Positions 38,401-50,900 of a stretch of 64,000 nucleotides of DNA are shown piece after piece; position 1 is the first letter of the stretch; each line of letters opens with the position of its first letter. The stretch lies in NCBI GenBank assembly GCA_947179485.1, contig OX359249.1:50107402-50171401 (forward strand). The letters run 5' to 3'. The notes under the pieces were generated by a model. That model worked only from the letters and a program-made list of their open reading frames with translations. It was not told the origin of the DNA and did no database searches. Origin of the DNA: Allacma fusca. Its lineage: Eukaryota; Arthropoda; Collembola; Symphypleona; Sminthuridae. The position numbers and the translations under genes are program-made.

Positions 38401-41400
38401 AGTGCGCCCAGGTATGGTAAGAAGCAAGTATTCGCGCGCTCTACATGCATCGACATCCGTAGCACTATTCAGCCAGCTATTGCATGCAGCTATTTGTATT
38501 TACTGTCTTCCCTATTTACATTTGCTTTTCTGAGCCAGCACTGGCTGTGCAGTGCTCGTTATTATTGATCTCTATCTGTCACCTGTCCTTTGATTTAATT
38601 TAAAGCTCCACGCGATCATAATTCAGATTGAAACTCCGTGCGCTACTCTTAATATATGCGCGCAAAATTTAGGCATACAATAAGTCGCCACGACAGGGTT
38701 TAGCTTTTAATTTGTACAGTCACTGTACCACTTCTCCTAGTAATTGTCCTGTGAAGCACAGGAGTTTTACTAGTTTCATTTTATTTCGAACATTATTTTT
38801 AAAAAGTACGTGAATAGTGAAAGTGACGTCACTTTCGTTCTGTAAGTTCTATAAGTTCCCGTCCGCTAAATGTTGTTTTAAATCCGTACTAACTACAGTA
38901 TAACCTACAGTTACAGTATTTTCTAATTATTATCTGCCGAATTACAACATTATTATCTATAGCATTAATACCCTTAAAATGTTTTATGCATTTTATTGAT
39001 AATTTGTTTACATATTGTGACCTTGAACAAAATTGTGATAATGGATCCCGCCGTAAATTCCGAACAACAATACAATCCTGTTGAGCAGACCAAAGTAACG
39101 CCAGATCAAGTCTCAAAAATTAGGAGAGATCTTGACGTGGTGCAAAGCAACATGGCAGTTTTCTCTGAAATGCTAAGTGAGATGAAACCAGGAAATGAAA
39201 ATGTCAATGATGTTGAACTTTTGGAGGTATGCTTCATTTTTATTATTTCCTCGACTATTACGTAATGTGTAGAAAGATTCACAATTCGATATAACCTCCA
39301 TACGCAGTACACATGCAACCTAAACCAAGCATGATACCTCATTAGTACAGTCGATGTAATCACGAAAAAAAAATTTGTTAGATGGATTTCAAATCCTCTC
39401 TAAAATCTCCAACCTCGAATTTTGAAAAAACTGAAAATTTAGAGAAATTCTTGGACAAAAACGCAAATTGCCCAGCTATGGCTTTCAAGGATGACACGGA
39501 ATTCATGCTTACACGATAAAACAATCAGCATACTGCCTACCACAACCGTTGTTTTTTTATTTTAAAAATGACCTGGGATTCAAACTTTTGAAAAATCTAT
39601 TTTGGGACCAATGTGATCTTCGAAAAGTCTCAATTACTTTTGACTGACAACTCGACAGAAATCTGGAACAATGGTGGCGGGATACTCAAAAATACTAATT
39701 TTTGGACCAAAATTTCGACATTTTGATTCTTGCAGACCAAAATCATCATGAGATCTTAGCTCTCCTCCAGACTAATAATTGTCCTTTGGTGAACTTTTCA
39801 AGTTCATAAAAAAATTCAATTCAGGCTAGGGTTCAAATTTTCGATAAAATTGAATCGGGGAGCATCTCTAATCATTTTAAAATCCTGCAGTAACTTATGA
39901 ATCGGATGTCGCATGTCGGTCATTAATTCCTCATTCAAACGTATGGTCTGCATAGAAAATATCAACTTGATCTTTTCGAAATCATGGTCCAAATTTTGGA
40001 GGGATAAGCAAAAATTTCAACATTATGTTTTTCGTAGACGAGAAGACGAACAATCAATCGCAGTCAGAATTTTGGCTGGATATTTAAAAATAACGGAGTT
40101 GAAGAAACTTTTCCATAATCTGAACGTTGTGCTAGAGCTCTAAAACAAACCACCAAGTTGCTTGTGTTTTTTATATACGGCATTAGATGCACCTGTACTT
40201 GTACTTACAAAAAAACTTGACTTAAGCAGTGAAGAATTTGAGCTTTGAAGAATTGTGAGCCAAATGCATCTATTTGGTGCCTTAACAATGATATTTGCAG
40301 CTCCCAATAATATAACTATAACCTGTTGTTGAGTTATTTAAGAGATGCAGACAAAATTACAGTGCTTGGGGGAAACCAAAAAGGGATGAAATCTGACTTT
40401 TTGCCAATTTGTACCCGAAAATACAATGTGTTTCGTGTAATGAGAAGCATGCGTAAGCTCTAACGTTTTACACTTGTTATTTTTTTAAGGAATTGTTCGC
40501 AACGTGTAAAGAGATGCAGAGAAGGATTGCTGAGTTACTTTGCAGCATTATTTCGGATGAGCTCACTGGGGAAATGCTGCATATAAATGATGAACTAAAT
40601 AATCTGTTTTTGAGGTAATTATGCTTTGCACTGGTCGGTTTAGTTGTTATTATTTACTGCCCGACGTATGTGTAATTAAATATGTGTTTAAGCATATTCG
40701 AAAATGAAAAAGTAACTGAATATTGGCAGGGGAAAAATGTCTCTGCTTACAAATGTCTAATTCTATAATGGCAGGTATGGGCGTTACAAGAAGAACCAGG
40801 AAAAAACTCAGCAGAAACCATCAGAACCCTCTTTGATTGATTTTGGGGGAGAAGGCGATTTGTCACGCAAATTAGGAGTACTAAGTGTGGCAAATAGCAA
40901 ACCAAATGATGATGCTGATTTTGACTCCTTTGCTCAGTCAAGAACCGATAAAGTTGCTAAACCTTCTGCGAAACCGGAAGGAGGAAATATTGAGGTATCT
41001 TATTTGCAATATTTTATCGTCGCCCTGTATTCTATGTTGTCTAGTTTCCAAAAAGCTATGTTCCTGTATACTTTACTCTCAAAAGTTTGTGTATATCATT
41101 TTATCCTGTGATATCCTTTTGGTTATGTCCTTGGATGATTTTCATCCAATCTCCATATTTTTCTCAGGAGGAAATCCTGATGGTGAGTTTTCGAAAAACT
41201 ATTTCATTTCACTGCATTGTTATGTACTGTTATGCGCGATCATTTTACCTAACAATTTTTTAATAATTATTATTTTTGTTTTAACCCAATTTTTCCACAA
41301 CACTGCAGGGGCACAAAATATCTGACTTCGATGAGATGGAAGCATGGCTTAGAGAAAATGTATGTCATTGGTTACCTTTTTTCAGTTTTAATTTGAAAAT

Positions 41401-41708
41401 GCCACGAACATATTTGTTTCACTCATTGTCAGAACCTTACTGTTATTTAGTGGAGAAACATTCTCATTTGGTAAAACAAACCTTTAAAAAAATATAAAGT
41501 GTAAAATCAGGTTACTGTAATTTTTTAAATTTGGTTTTAGCCCGTAGCTCCAGCAGCGTACACAAGTGGGACGAGTGAGTCAACCTTAACCAGTTCAGAA
41601 TTTGACAAGTTTTTAGCGGATAGAGCTGCTGCTGCAGTTAACAGTGGCAACATCTCCAGCGAAGGCCAAGGGGGTGAAAGTTCGAGTAACCCTCAAATCA
41701 CTTTATGA
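32469..41708 (+). CDS. Tom1: Tom1, VHS and GAT domain endosomal sorting adaptor (10 coding exons)
   Basis: Exons: 32469-32553, 32648-32908, 33364-33554, 35771-35821, about 39089-39226, 40490-40614, 40775-40994, 41168-41182, 41309-41359 and 41541-41708; phases agree and give 434 aa. The VHS domain (about residues 16-155) shows the family phrases [49 protein letters not shown] and [12 protein letters not shown]. The GAT three-helix domain follows (about 200-290), with [19 protein letters not shown] and [16 protein letters not shown] clathrin-box-like LIDFG is at 304-308, and [16 protein letters not shown] lies near the C-terminus. In the family, VHS binds membrane/endocytic partners and GAT binds ubiquitin, Tollip and endofin, linking ubiquitinated cargo to clathrin on early endosomes. 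Oddities: a 15-base microexon (41168), an uncertain acceptor for the GAT exon, and a transposon-filled intron at 35822-39040. Confidence 0.94.
33555..35770. other. Tom1 intron 3
   Basis: A 2.2-kb intron with GTATTT donor and TTTTTAG acceptor. No transposon with readable ends and no tandem array seen; small open frames are unsupported. Confidence 0.6.
35938..36797 (+). mobile_element. hAT-like MITE, CAGAGGTGTGG family, copy 1 (in Tom1 intron)
   Basis: TIRs CAGAGGTGTGGAAAATAC and the inverse of CACAGGTGTGGAATATTTTG. Flanks GTTATGAT (35930-35937) and GATATGAT (36798-36805) match 7 of 8. Length 860 bp. The interior has many AAATACAAAATAC-type motifs near the ends and a longer unique middle. A near full-length sister copy lies at 54871-57094 and a short reverse copy at 38075-38233. 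Confidence 0.85.
37543..38412. mobile_element. MITE with GCACTCGCACTC ends and TA target duplication
   Basis: Ends CCTGGGCG...GGCACTCGCACTCA and the inverse of CCTGGGCGCACTCGCACTCA. TA lies on both sides (37541-37542 and 38413-38414). The related, uninterrupted block A reads GAAAGTGATGGTAAGAA across the corresponding site, confirming that this 870-bp segment is an insertion. Subterminal regions are reiterated GAGTGC/GCACTC motifs. A TA duplication suggests Tc1/mariner-type, but superfamily is uncertain. A copy of the CAGAGGTGTGG family (38075-38233) is nested within. Confidence 0.75.
38075..38233 (-). mobile_element. Short internally deleted copy of the CAGAGGTGTGG MITE family
   Basis: Begins CAGGGATGTGGAATATTTTG and continues through GCATTCCGTATTTTGTGTTTAG, matching the inverse of the right end of 35938-36797. 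The other end (TATACCCTAG) is a decayed TIR. Only about 160 bp remain. Confidence 0.65.
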
Positions 41709-41983
41709 ATTCCATACTTCCACGCATTTATTCTACTTGTTCTTCTATATGCTCGGTTGTTTGAACACTTGAGATACTTGAGAACTTTACGTATATCAAC
41801 GCATTTCAAGTATTTTGAGATAAGTTACGAAAAGTATTATTTGAAATTATAATTCATTATGATGTTGGCTATTTTGAAAAGTATTTGTCGAAATCACATG
41901 TAGTTTAAATGTTTACGTAACATAATTAATATTCATGAAATAATAAGAATACGATTAATAGCAGCAAATCCTGTGTTGAAGTA

Positions 41984-41989
41984 AATAAA
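41984..41989 (+). terminator. Poly(A) signal AATAAA for Tom1
   Basis: Canonical hexamer about 275 bases after the Tom1 stop codon. Confidence 0.6.
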
Positions 41990-44900
41990 ATTGAGTCATT
42001 CAGATTAATTTGGGATTCTTGGCTACATTATTATTCCAGCTGCAAGGCACAAGGGTGTATATGTATAATGTATAACTATTTTATTTTTTTCTGAAAAATG
42101 AAAAGATTCTAAAGAGTAGGTACATTTACTATTATAAATGGTGGGTACATGCGCCCGGCACACTAATTTGACGCTGTTGATAGGGAGAACTTTTATGCTT
42201 TTGACAGGGAGAGCTTTTTACGCTTTTGATAGGTATAACTTTTGTGCTACTGATAGGGACTGATTTTGCCCTATTGATAGCGAATACATGGGTTAGAGAT
42301 AAGGTGAATTTATGCAATAAAGGAAAACTTTATACGCTATACGACTTTTTAAATATAATTAGAATAAGCAAGAAATTATGGTGAAATTACGAGTTAGGGA
42401 TAAGGGAATTTATGCGCTAGGAATAGGATGGGTGTGTTTGATGAAGAATGGAGGATGGGTAACTTACAGTTAGTGCATGCAACAAGGAATCTACAAAAAA
42501 ATGCCGTAATACAAATGGGTATATAACCTCAAATTTAGAAATAAAAATAAGGTCATTTTTATTCTCGTATCGAATCTGTGTCAACACCGATTTACTTACT
42601 GGCCGGATCCTCTCGGCACCCGAGTTCGAGTCGAACAGCTTCAAAAATGTACATGAACCTGTTCCTTTGTCTCCGAAATACATGTCAATTTCTGGGACAC
42701 GAAATAGTTGGTACTAAAACCACTGATTCTATGGCAACATAATCGGCAATGAATTTACGGTGTCAGAATCTCCCAGGATAAATACAATATAATTCTTTCA
42801 TTCATTTTAATTTTAATCTTTTTGCGTGAATTCAAGCTAAAAATAATCAACTTCATTTTTGCTTAAAGATCGACTCGGTTGCCCGTTACCTAGTTTTCTT
42901 GAGAGTGGGAGGCCCTTATACATAGATGTAACCCCTTCTTTGATTTGTTTGATTGGGTGGGATAAAGCTGGGGACCATGGGACTAATAACGGGCTGGACA
43001 CCAGCCCCCCGACCCATACGGGCATAGGACGGGCTGGACAATACAAAAAATAACATCGCAGGGCACGGGCGTGTACTGGTCGAAGTAAGTATTCAGCAAA
43101 TGGGCTCGGGCTTACATTCACATACGGCCGGGATTATTTGCTTTCCTGATGGGCACTACAAAATACTCGTCAACCCGTCAGTGTGACAACTCCAGAATGT
43201 TTTGCTTACTAAAGTTTTTCAAAATATATTGATTCTATTTGTGATTTAGTAGTACATTATTCCAATCATAACAAAGACTTCGAAAAAAATCCCTATCTTA
43301 CGAATTGTAGAATTTGCTGGAAAATAGTGAACAAGGTTTTAAGAAATTCAGCTGAAGTGTAAATACATCAGAAAGATGGAGAAATTGCAAGTTGTTGTTG
43401 CAAATTTAATGGGTATCCATTTGATATTAGTATTATGTAGTCAGCAAAAACGTATGAATTCTTAAAGGGTTAAACTAAAAATATAAATTATATCTTGTGT
43501 CACATTTTTAGTTTCTTGATAACGCTTTTATGACTTGGGAAAATAATAATTAATTTTCCAGTAAAAGTCCTGGTTTTATTTAGTGAGTTTATTTTGCCCG
43601 TGGATACCCGCAAATGCCTGGGGGCTGGAATGGGCAGGTTTCATTAGTTCATACTTACGGGCAATAATTTATGACGAATGGAAATTAATGGGCAGTGCTG
43701 GGTAAAAACAAACTCATTATACGGACCACGGGCAGCCTGGGTAAGGTTTAACAACTCTGATACGGGCACCAGGCGATAGATACATAGTTTTAAAAACAGG
43801 AATATGGCAAGTGGGACACTTATAAGAGGTCTGAAATAATTTTCAGGTACATGCTATTCGAGTTATATCTGTAAAAAACGTTATCAAGTTCAAATCATTT
43901 ATGGCAGAAACTAAACATTCTGTAGCTGCAATGCGCATTTTTTCTTGTAAATTAACCAATGTAGTATTAAGCTCCTCTTACAATTAGAGGTGTTATATTG
44001 AAATGTACAATTTGTTTGTTTTACAGTGAGTCAGTAAGTTTACTTAAACAAAGTTATTCAAATTCAACAATCAAAAAACTAAACAGTAAAGTCTAAAATC
44101 AATAAAGTATTCAAATACCGCCGTCCCCTAAAACTAGAAACACTAAATATTTACAAAATAAGAATAATATTTCAATAGCTGGCCTCTTACCACTGAAAAA
44201 TTTAGCGCTTTCACATTTCATTGCTCAACAAATTCATTCGTTCTCTGGTCACCAATTTGTTAAATCATGGGTTCCAAAAATTCATTGTTTCACCAATTCA
44301 CCGGTTCATCAGATTCATTGGATTAGTAAATAATTAATCAGTTCATTAAATTGGTCTTACTATATCTAAATTTAAACACAAACGCAATAATGCGCTATTG
44401 TGTAAAACTAAGTTTCCAAATGACCCGTAAGTTGATACTTGAAATACATCTAGTAAGGTACGATTTGTATAGTTTTCCTTTGTATATTTTCACAAAATAT
44501 TTTAAGACCACACATACAAATGTAAGCATATATGTGTGTGGTTTGTAAATCCGAAAAAATCAATGAGGTCAACCCATTTCCATTTCCATTGGATATAAAC
44601 GCTGTCACATATACGTAATACGTATCTCTTATATTCTTAAAACTAACAGTCATAAAAATATTTACACGCTTACGATTCATTTAATAAAATTACAGTTACT
44701 AATACAACAATAAATTACAATATTTTTGTGCTTAACACTCCTTACGCATTAATATTCACACAGTGTTGAATCCTTTGATTCTTCGAAAGCCTAGCAGAGG
44801 TTTGGACAGAAACTACAAAATCACGAATCACTCAAATACATGGTTCGTGGCATTTTGATAATTTATTATTGGTGATTTTTTTTTCATGTGTTTGGAATTT

Positions 44901-45324
44901 CTTTTTCAATGTTTATTTGCTAAAAGGACTCAAAAATTCAAAGTACCGATCAAATCAGCTTAGTATCCACAACACTTTTGTCTTAACTTTTTTAAAAGAA
45001 ATTACATTAGACCTGAATTTATTATTCCAGTAATGGTTAAAATTTGATTACAACCAACAACAATCAACTGAAAAACCGGAGTTGCTAAAGACGCTCGGTT
45101 GCTAGACGATCTAATGTTAATTTAACCCGATATAATAAATCAATCCATTAAAACATTTTTCAATAACATATTTTGTATGTAGGGGCAGGGGCGTGTATTT
45201 ATGTATACAATTACAAAGACGATAGAAATATTGTTAGAATTCCCACCGAAGGTAACGAACGCCAAAATCCTCGTTGGCGGCAACCTCACAGAATAATAAT
45301 TTCAAAAGAATTACTACCTCAAAG
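41990..45324. other. Gene-free stretch between Tom1 and the unknown gene
   Basis: Contains a degenerate tandem repeat of about 24-25 bp at 42172-42290 (GCTTTTGATAGGGAGAACTT-like units). It also has a CGGGC-rich stretch at about 42970-43060 and 43600-43780 that looks repeat-derived, with no reliable ends. A phrase at 43560-43600 (AAGTCCTGGTTTTATTTA) recurs near 49670. The 3' UTR of the neighbouring minus-strand gene probably occupies part of 45018-45324. Confidence 0.45.
45018..45023 (-). terminator. Candidate poly(A) signal for the unknown gene
   Basis: TTTATT on the plus strand, AATAAA on the minus strand, about 300 bases beyond the stop codon at 45325. Not unique enough to be certain. Confidence 0.35.
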
Positions 45325-47956
45325 TTACCGATTTGTTAGCTTCATGCCTATAAATAAAATTTCCTCCTCATTTTTGGTTAGATCAATACAAATTATGTCT
45401 TTACGGCTGGACTTTAAACGACACCGACTTGAAATGATCTGAAATCGTCGGAAGGAATGTCTACGATTTCCCGAATTAAATTTACTTGAATCTACGACAG
45501 TTTCCGCACAGTTTGAAATGGTTTGAGATATTTTACTATCTGTGTTAGTTCTTTGTTTGCATACGCTTATTGCAGTTCGTTGAGGTTTAAAATCAGCGAT
45601 TTTATTCATGTGTTGATTAGACCTCAATTTTCTTTCGGGTAAGGAATGCGTATTAACTCCCTGCATTTTACAACGTGATCTCAACGATCCGTCTTCCAGA
45701 TTTTCTTTTGCATTCTGGTAAGTTATGGGCTTCAAATTCTATACAAGATACAAGATCAAAAATTATTATAGCTGCACACAATTACTTCAGAAGTGCACAC
45801 TGCTATAATAAATAACAACAATGTTACCTTCGAGACTTCGCACGAACTGCTTTTAAAACCGCCAAGCTGGACAACAGGACCGTGAAATTTATCTATCAGT
45901 ACAAAAATAATGAGAACTAAGTAAATACTTACGTAGCAACGAGTTAGTACATTCCTATTAATTATTATAACTATTTAGAAGCCATATTTATTGTTAGTCA
46001 GCAGGAATTACAACTTACAATTCGTTTTCATTAGTTTTTGAAAAATCAGATCGCGTCAAAAGTGAGCAATCATAAATCTTCACTAAAACAGTAAGCTCTA
46101 CCCTTTCGTGGGATAAAAATTACCTGTTTTTGGTACAAGACCAAGGCTGAGCATGAAAAGTAATTTCTTTGAAGGATTCCCATCCACATTCATTCCATTA
46201 CATAAATCTGCTGCTTGTCTGGATGCTCGGGTGACTTTGAGAACACCTATAAAATATAAAACAATTACACGAAACGGAGCTAACTATAACGATATTACCA
46301 TACAGTTCATCAAATGGATTTAGTTGAGGTGTATATGACCGATGATTAGTAAAAGTAGAAGTTACTGGTTTTACTATTATCGTTAATGGCTGCACATATA
46401 TTTAAGGAATTGACCTGCCCGAGCAGTTCTGTCTAAAACTGAATTCTATTACAAGAGTCATAAGTCATAACAGCCATTGCAGCTTAATCAGGTAAAGGCA
46501 ATAATTATTATGACTTTCATTCATCTCATCTTAATATACATATTTGTATCATTAAAATTACACTATTCATGTTTACCTTCACACTATGAAAGTAATAATA
46601 ATTACTACTGCTAAATGGACAGGGATGAAACGCTGGATAAGCGAGAATCTGCATGGCGTGATAATACGATAAAATGAGAGATTGTGGCCACTGTGGGACG
46701 CTAGACGAGGGGACCAAATATGGGATCAGTGGTATGGGAAGACATTATATCCTACCAGATTATCACTCACAATACGTAGCAAAGAATTCAAAATATTTTT
46801 AAACCATAATTTTCATAAGTAAAACTTCAGACATATTCAGCTCTGATACTTCTTATACAATTCTAGGGTAATTTCTATAAGTAGAGCAGAATATCAACAG
46901 GGACTGGGACGTCCCAAGGGATACGGGACGGGACAGGGTCAGCGAAATTGTCCCCTCAGATAATCGGGAAGGGTATAATAAAATTGTCCTGTAGAAACTG
47001 CATTTCGGTCTCTCACTGCGAAACAGTCAAAAGAGAATATCATCGATAGACATTTTCGCAAGAATTTCGTTCAAGTAGTTCATTTTGGTGTAGTGAAACT
47101 CCATGTATATCAAACTGGTTTTAATTTTTAAAATATCTAGACCAAGACCATTTTGTTGGGTCACCGCCGTTACACAAAGAGTCCGTTTCTCATGGACAAC
47201 TTTCCACGACTTACTTGGAAAATGCAATAATTGTTCTAAAATTATTTAGGATTGGAATGATTTCCAGACAGCCAGAATATTTTCGTTGCCCTGAATGGAC
47301 AGTAATTCGCCGTGTCCCGATTTTCGCGACATAACCGGGGACAATTGATCAAGTATATAGGTACGAGATGGGGCAGAAAGTTTGTCCCCATGTTCCAGTA
47401 GTAATGAAAGACAGTGCGAAGTTAGCTTTAATTTATCATTGGTAACAATTCTCGGAACGTTTGTCAATAATTTACTTAAATATTTCGCTCATGAAGGAGT
47501 TCAAGGCAAGATTTATTTATTCTTGAACTATGCCTTACTTACTCGTCAATGGTTTGTTCAAACGCAAAGAAGACCTTTTTCCGACTCGTCTCTGATTGAT
47601 GCGATTTCGCCGAGCAATTCTGCTCTCCCGGTTTTTTAATTTTAATCCATTTCGAGTTAGCTGAAACCACGGTAGAAATTATTTTAGATTTTTTCAAGAC
47701 TTAATTAAATGAATGGGTTGCTGACATCTCTCTGAATAAATGTTACAGTCACTTATGTAAGTCCGAGATGAAAGTACTCACGAGGGAAAAATAAATATAG
47801 ACGCATGTTGAATTACAATCTCCCACTTACCACTTGAGATGCGTCCTCGATTTGTCGGACTTGATTATTTGTACGAGAAACATTTAAATACTCTCCTCCC
47901 ACAACTGTCACCGGGGATGAGAATTTCATGTCTTCATTTGAACTGTTCAATATCAT
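45325..47956 (-). CDS. Uncharacterised five-exon gene, 264 aa
   Basis: Found by joining GT-AG exons on the minus strand: 47956-47831, 46389-46299, 46246-46124, 45892-45828 and 45714-45325. Junction phases (0, 1, 1, 0) agree throughout, and each short exon is open in only the frame that joins correctly. An in-frame TAA lies two codons upstream of the first ATG, supporting that start, although a later Met at codon 10 is possible. The protein begins acidic/polar, has a compact central part (LNPFDELYGVLKVTRASRQA and KKLLFMLSLGLVPKTDKFHG, about residues 68-118), then a basic, serine-rich tail ending in KDIICIDLTKNEEEILF. There is no signal peptide or membrane segment. I do not recognise the family. 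The basic tail suggests a nuclear protein, but that is inference. Confidence 0.7.
46887..47400. mobile_element. Decayed GGGAC-family sequence in intron 1 of the unknown gene
   Basis: The left part (46905-46990) carries GGGACTGGGACGTCCC and GGGACGGGACAGGG. The right part (about 47310-47400) carries GTCCCGATTTTCGCGACA and GTTTGTCCCCATGTTCC. The arrangement matches the two arms of 2421-3276, but termini and target duplication are not clear, so the bounds are approximate. Confidence 0.55.
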
Positions 47957-50900
47957 GATTTACTGCATGTGCATATTATTTTCACTTTAATTAAAGCTGT
48001 ACTCACTGGAAACCTTTCCGATTTCATTTACTGGGTTCAGTTAAGAAGTCGTCTTCCTCCGGGTTTTTGACACTAATTAAGGTTAATACAAACTTCTCCT
48101 GTTCTCAGATTCTGAAATTCCGAACGTAATTATTTGAGATAGTTGCTAATTTACAACCCCATAACTCTCCCATCTATACCCAAATATCCCTATCACCATT
48201 CATCTCCATATACATATATTATACATATATCCATAGTGCATTCAAAATTCTTAACCCGGCCCTCAGCCTTAAAACCGAAAGGTGGGCCAACAAGCATCCA
48301 ACATTGACCGGGCCAGGGCGAACCTACCCATGATTGTGCCCCTAATAACCCCAGATATCCCCATTACCATTCATCCCCAAATATTCCCACCACCATTCAT
48401 CCCCAAATTTTCCCACCACCATTCATCCCCAAATATCCTCATTACCATTCATCCCAAAATATCCCCATTACCATTCATCCCAAAATGTCCCCATTAGCAT
48501 TCATCCGAAAATGTCCCCATTACCATTCATCCGAAAATATCACCATTACCATTCATCCCCAAATATCACCATTACCATTCATCCCCAAATATTCCCACCA
48601 CCAATCAACCCAAAATATTTCCTTGGGACATGTTTGAAATTCTTCCCTTGTTCCTTCATATCATCATGCTAAGCCGTCCCGCATAAATGCCGCATTCCGC
48701 CAGACCCGCATAGTAAAAGCGCACTCCATTATCCCGCCACCCCACATCCACCTTATTTTATTTTTAACATTTGGGATGAATGTCCATAGGAATGAATAGT
48801 GTTGGAGATATTTTGGGAAATATGGGAACGAAATTAGCAACTACCATTTTTTGAATATGTGTATGTGTTCTAAAGTTGGAAAAGTCTAAATCACGGCACT
48901 GTTAATTAACAATTCGTATCATTGTGAGCTGTCCTTGTCTCCGAATTAGGCGGTTTTGTGCAATTGTAGAGTTGGAAATACCGGATAGTGCGAACAAGAC
49001 GAAACCAATAATTGCGATGTTTTTTTTTGTATTGACGACAATTTAAAATAACCTCGAATATGTAAATATGTTGAATGCGATGCTAAAGTCACTTACATGC
49101 ATACTTGATGTTGTGCAACTATGACTAAGACTGGTTCGGTTGCTCGAGTGGTAGGCCGAACTTAAAGAATTTATTTCCTCTGCTCTGTACTTGCAAAGTT
49201 GCAAAACACCATTGATGGCTCGATCTTACTCCCTTCGTTCCCTCGCATATGTTCAGAATGTGTTTTCCTGCAGCTTCAGCTCAACTCACAATCACAACTC
49301 TATTCGCATCACAAATCACTACCTATCATATACTCAGCACAATGATCGTAGGGAAGTGCTTCCTTCTGATTTTGTGTCTGTATAATAAGGATGAGGCGTT
49401 CATTTAGTATTTCGAAAAGTCGCGGTTTGTCGCGTACATATTCAGCTATTCTCACCTCCATCACATATTTTCTATGGCGTCATCCCATATTTATGCTTGC
49501 GCCGCCGAATGTCTATACACTTGTCAATTAGCCGCGGCTCATGCCACATGACGACACGACTATCAATACGTTAAATAGTAGCAAGGGGCTAATATTGTCA
49601 CGGGCAGCTATCCCGGGGTCTCGGGGAACGAGTGCTGTCGACTTGTAACGCTTTTCACTTTTGGACTTGTTAAAGTCCTGGTTTTATTTATTTAGTTTAC
49701 TTTGTCCACTTAGCCGCAAATGCATGGGGTAAAAAGTTATAAAAATAAGAAGCCTATTGTTTTTGACGGAAATTGGGTCATGCTTTTGATCTCTGACAAT
49801 TAGTTGCGGTCATGTGTAAAAACATGTAATAATCTAATCGGGATGTTAAGCTTGTGTCAGCTATTACCGGGTTTTTCGCTTGGATTGCATAGTCTTAAAT
49901 ATGGATCTAAACGTTCTTACAAATTTGTGTATTCATCCTTATCATAGGGGGAAATTTTAATAAATCGTTAGATCAGTGTAATATATATCAGCATTGCAAA
50001 TTATATATACGCACATAGATCGGTTATCCAGAAACGATTTAATGTGCGCCTTTTTGTATAAGAATTTTAATGACGAACTGAGAACACAAATTTTATTCCG
50101 CAGTGTCACAAATACAATAAAAATGTAGTGTTACACATTTGTTATACTTTGGAAACCATTTTCGAATGTTAACCTAAAGTATTGCGTATTTTATTATCCG
50201 AACCAGAATAAAACTACGTAATTGTTTCGAAAAACCATGCTGTATTCGTTCAAAATTTTATTGTTCAATGAGATTTATGAAATCACTTTTGTCCTTTAGG
50301 GTAAAAAGTAATCACAGATAGGTAAGTCACAGTTACATCATGAGGCGTTTTGCAAGAAATTTAGTAAACCCCAAATTTAGTAAAACTTTCGGTATTTCGG
50401 ACTGTTTGCAGATTAAGCACTTCATGATTTTATGAGCTTTAAACAGTAGAAGTCAATATATAAATTCTACGGAGGCATTTTGACAATCTATAAAAATTTG
50501 TGTAATATAAGTGGGATATTCAGCAGATCTATAGTGGTTTTCGCCTTTGAGGAATTCAAGAGACTTCCCGAAAATCCGGATGATAATACATGGATAAAAA
50601 TCAAATTTCAAAAGTTGTTTTGACCCCACAGAGATACTGGGTTATCATCATCATAAACTGTCAACTTTGGAAGTTCAATTCCAGTGATTCATTCGGAATT
50701 CCAGTAAAAGCAACAAGAATCGGACGATAATACCCGGGTAAAAATAGTTTTAACATGTTAATTTAGCCTTAGAAGACAGTTTGACCACTGGTGTAAGAAC
50801 TTGCAAGAAATTCAAAAAATCCGTAAATTGGTTAATACAAACAATTTGGGTTTTTCGGTTTTTTGCACGTTGATCCCCCTTTTTCGTGTCAAGCTTTCGA

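Larger units (their letters stand above)
36845..38570 (+). repeat. Diverged tandem duplication within a Tom1 intron
   Basis: Block A (about 36845-37310) and block B (about 37310-38570) share, in the same order, ATAATTTTACGATGATGAAA / ATAATTTGACGATGATTAAA, AACAGGCTT, a GCGAAGCC/GTGAAGCC plus GGCTTTTTRTGCTC phrase, GTGGATAGT...GAAAGTGA, ATTCGCGCGCTCTA with GCATCG, and CAGCTATT...TTTACTG. Block B is longer only because it holds the inserted element 37543-38412. The phrase ATTGGCGAAGCC also recurs near 52120, so the duplicated unit may itself be a dispersed repeat. Confidence 0.75.

Noticed and set aside
43017-43770. Possible hAT element between two ATACGGGC octamers
   Set aside because: The right side has a CTTTAACAACTCTG-like terminus, but the left side has no matching TIR, and the octamer is part of a CGGGC-rich repeat, so the match may be internal.
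48282-48497. 71-codon open frame rich in Pro-Ile-His
   Set aside because: It lies largely within the 26-bp minisatellite.
49135-49180. tRNA-like phrase GGTTGCTCGAGTGGTAGGCC
   Set aside because: It resembles a box A, but no box B or cloverleaf follows, so neither a tRNA nor a tRNA-derived SINE is supported.
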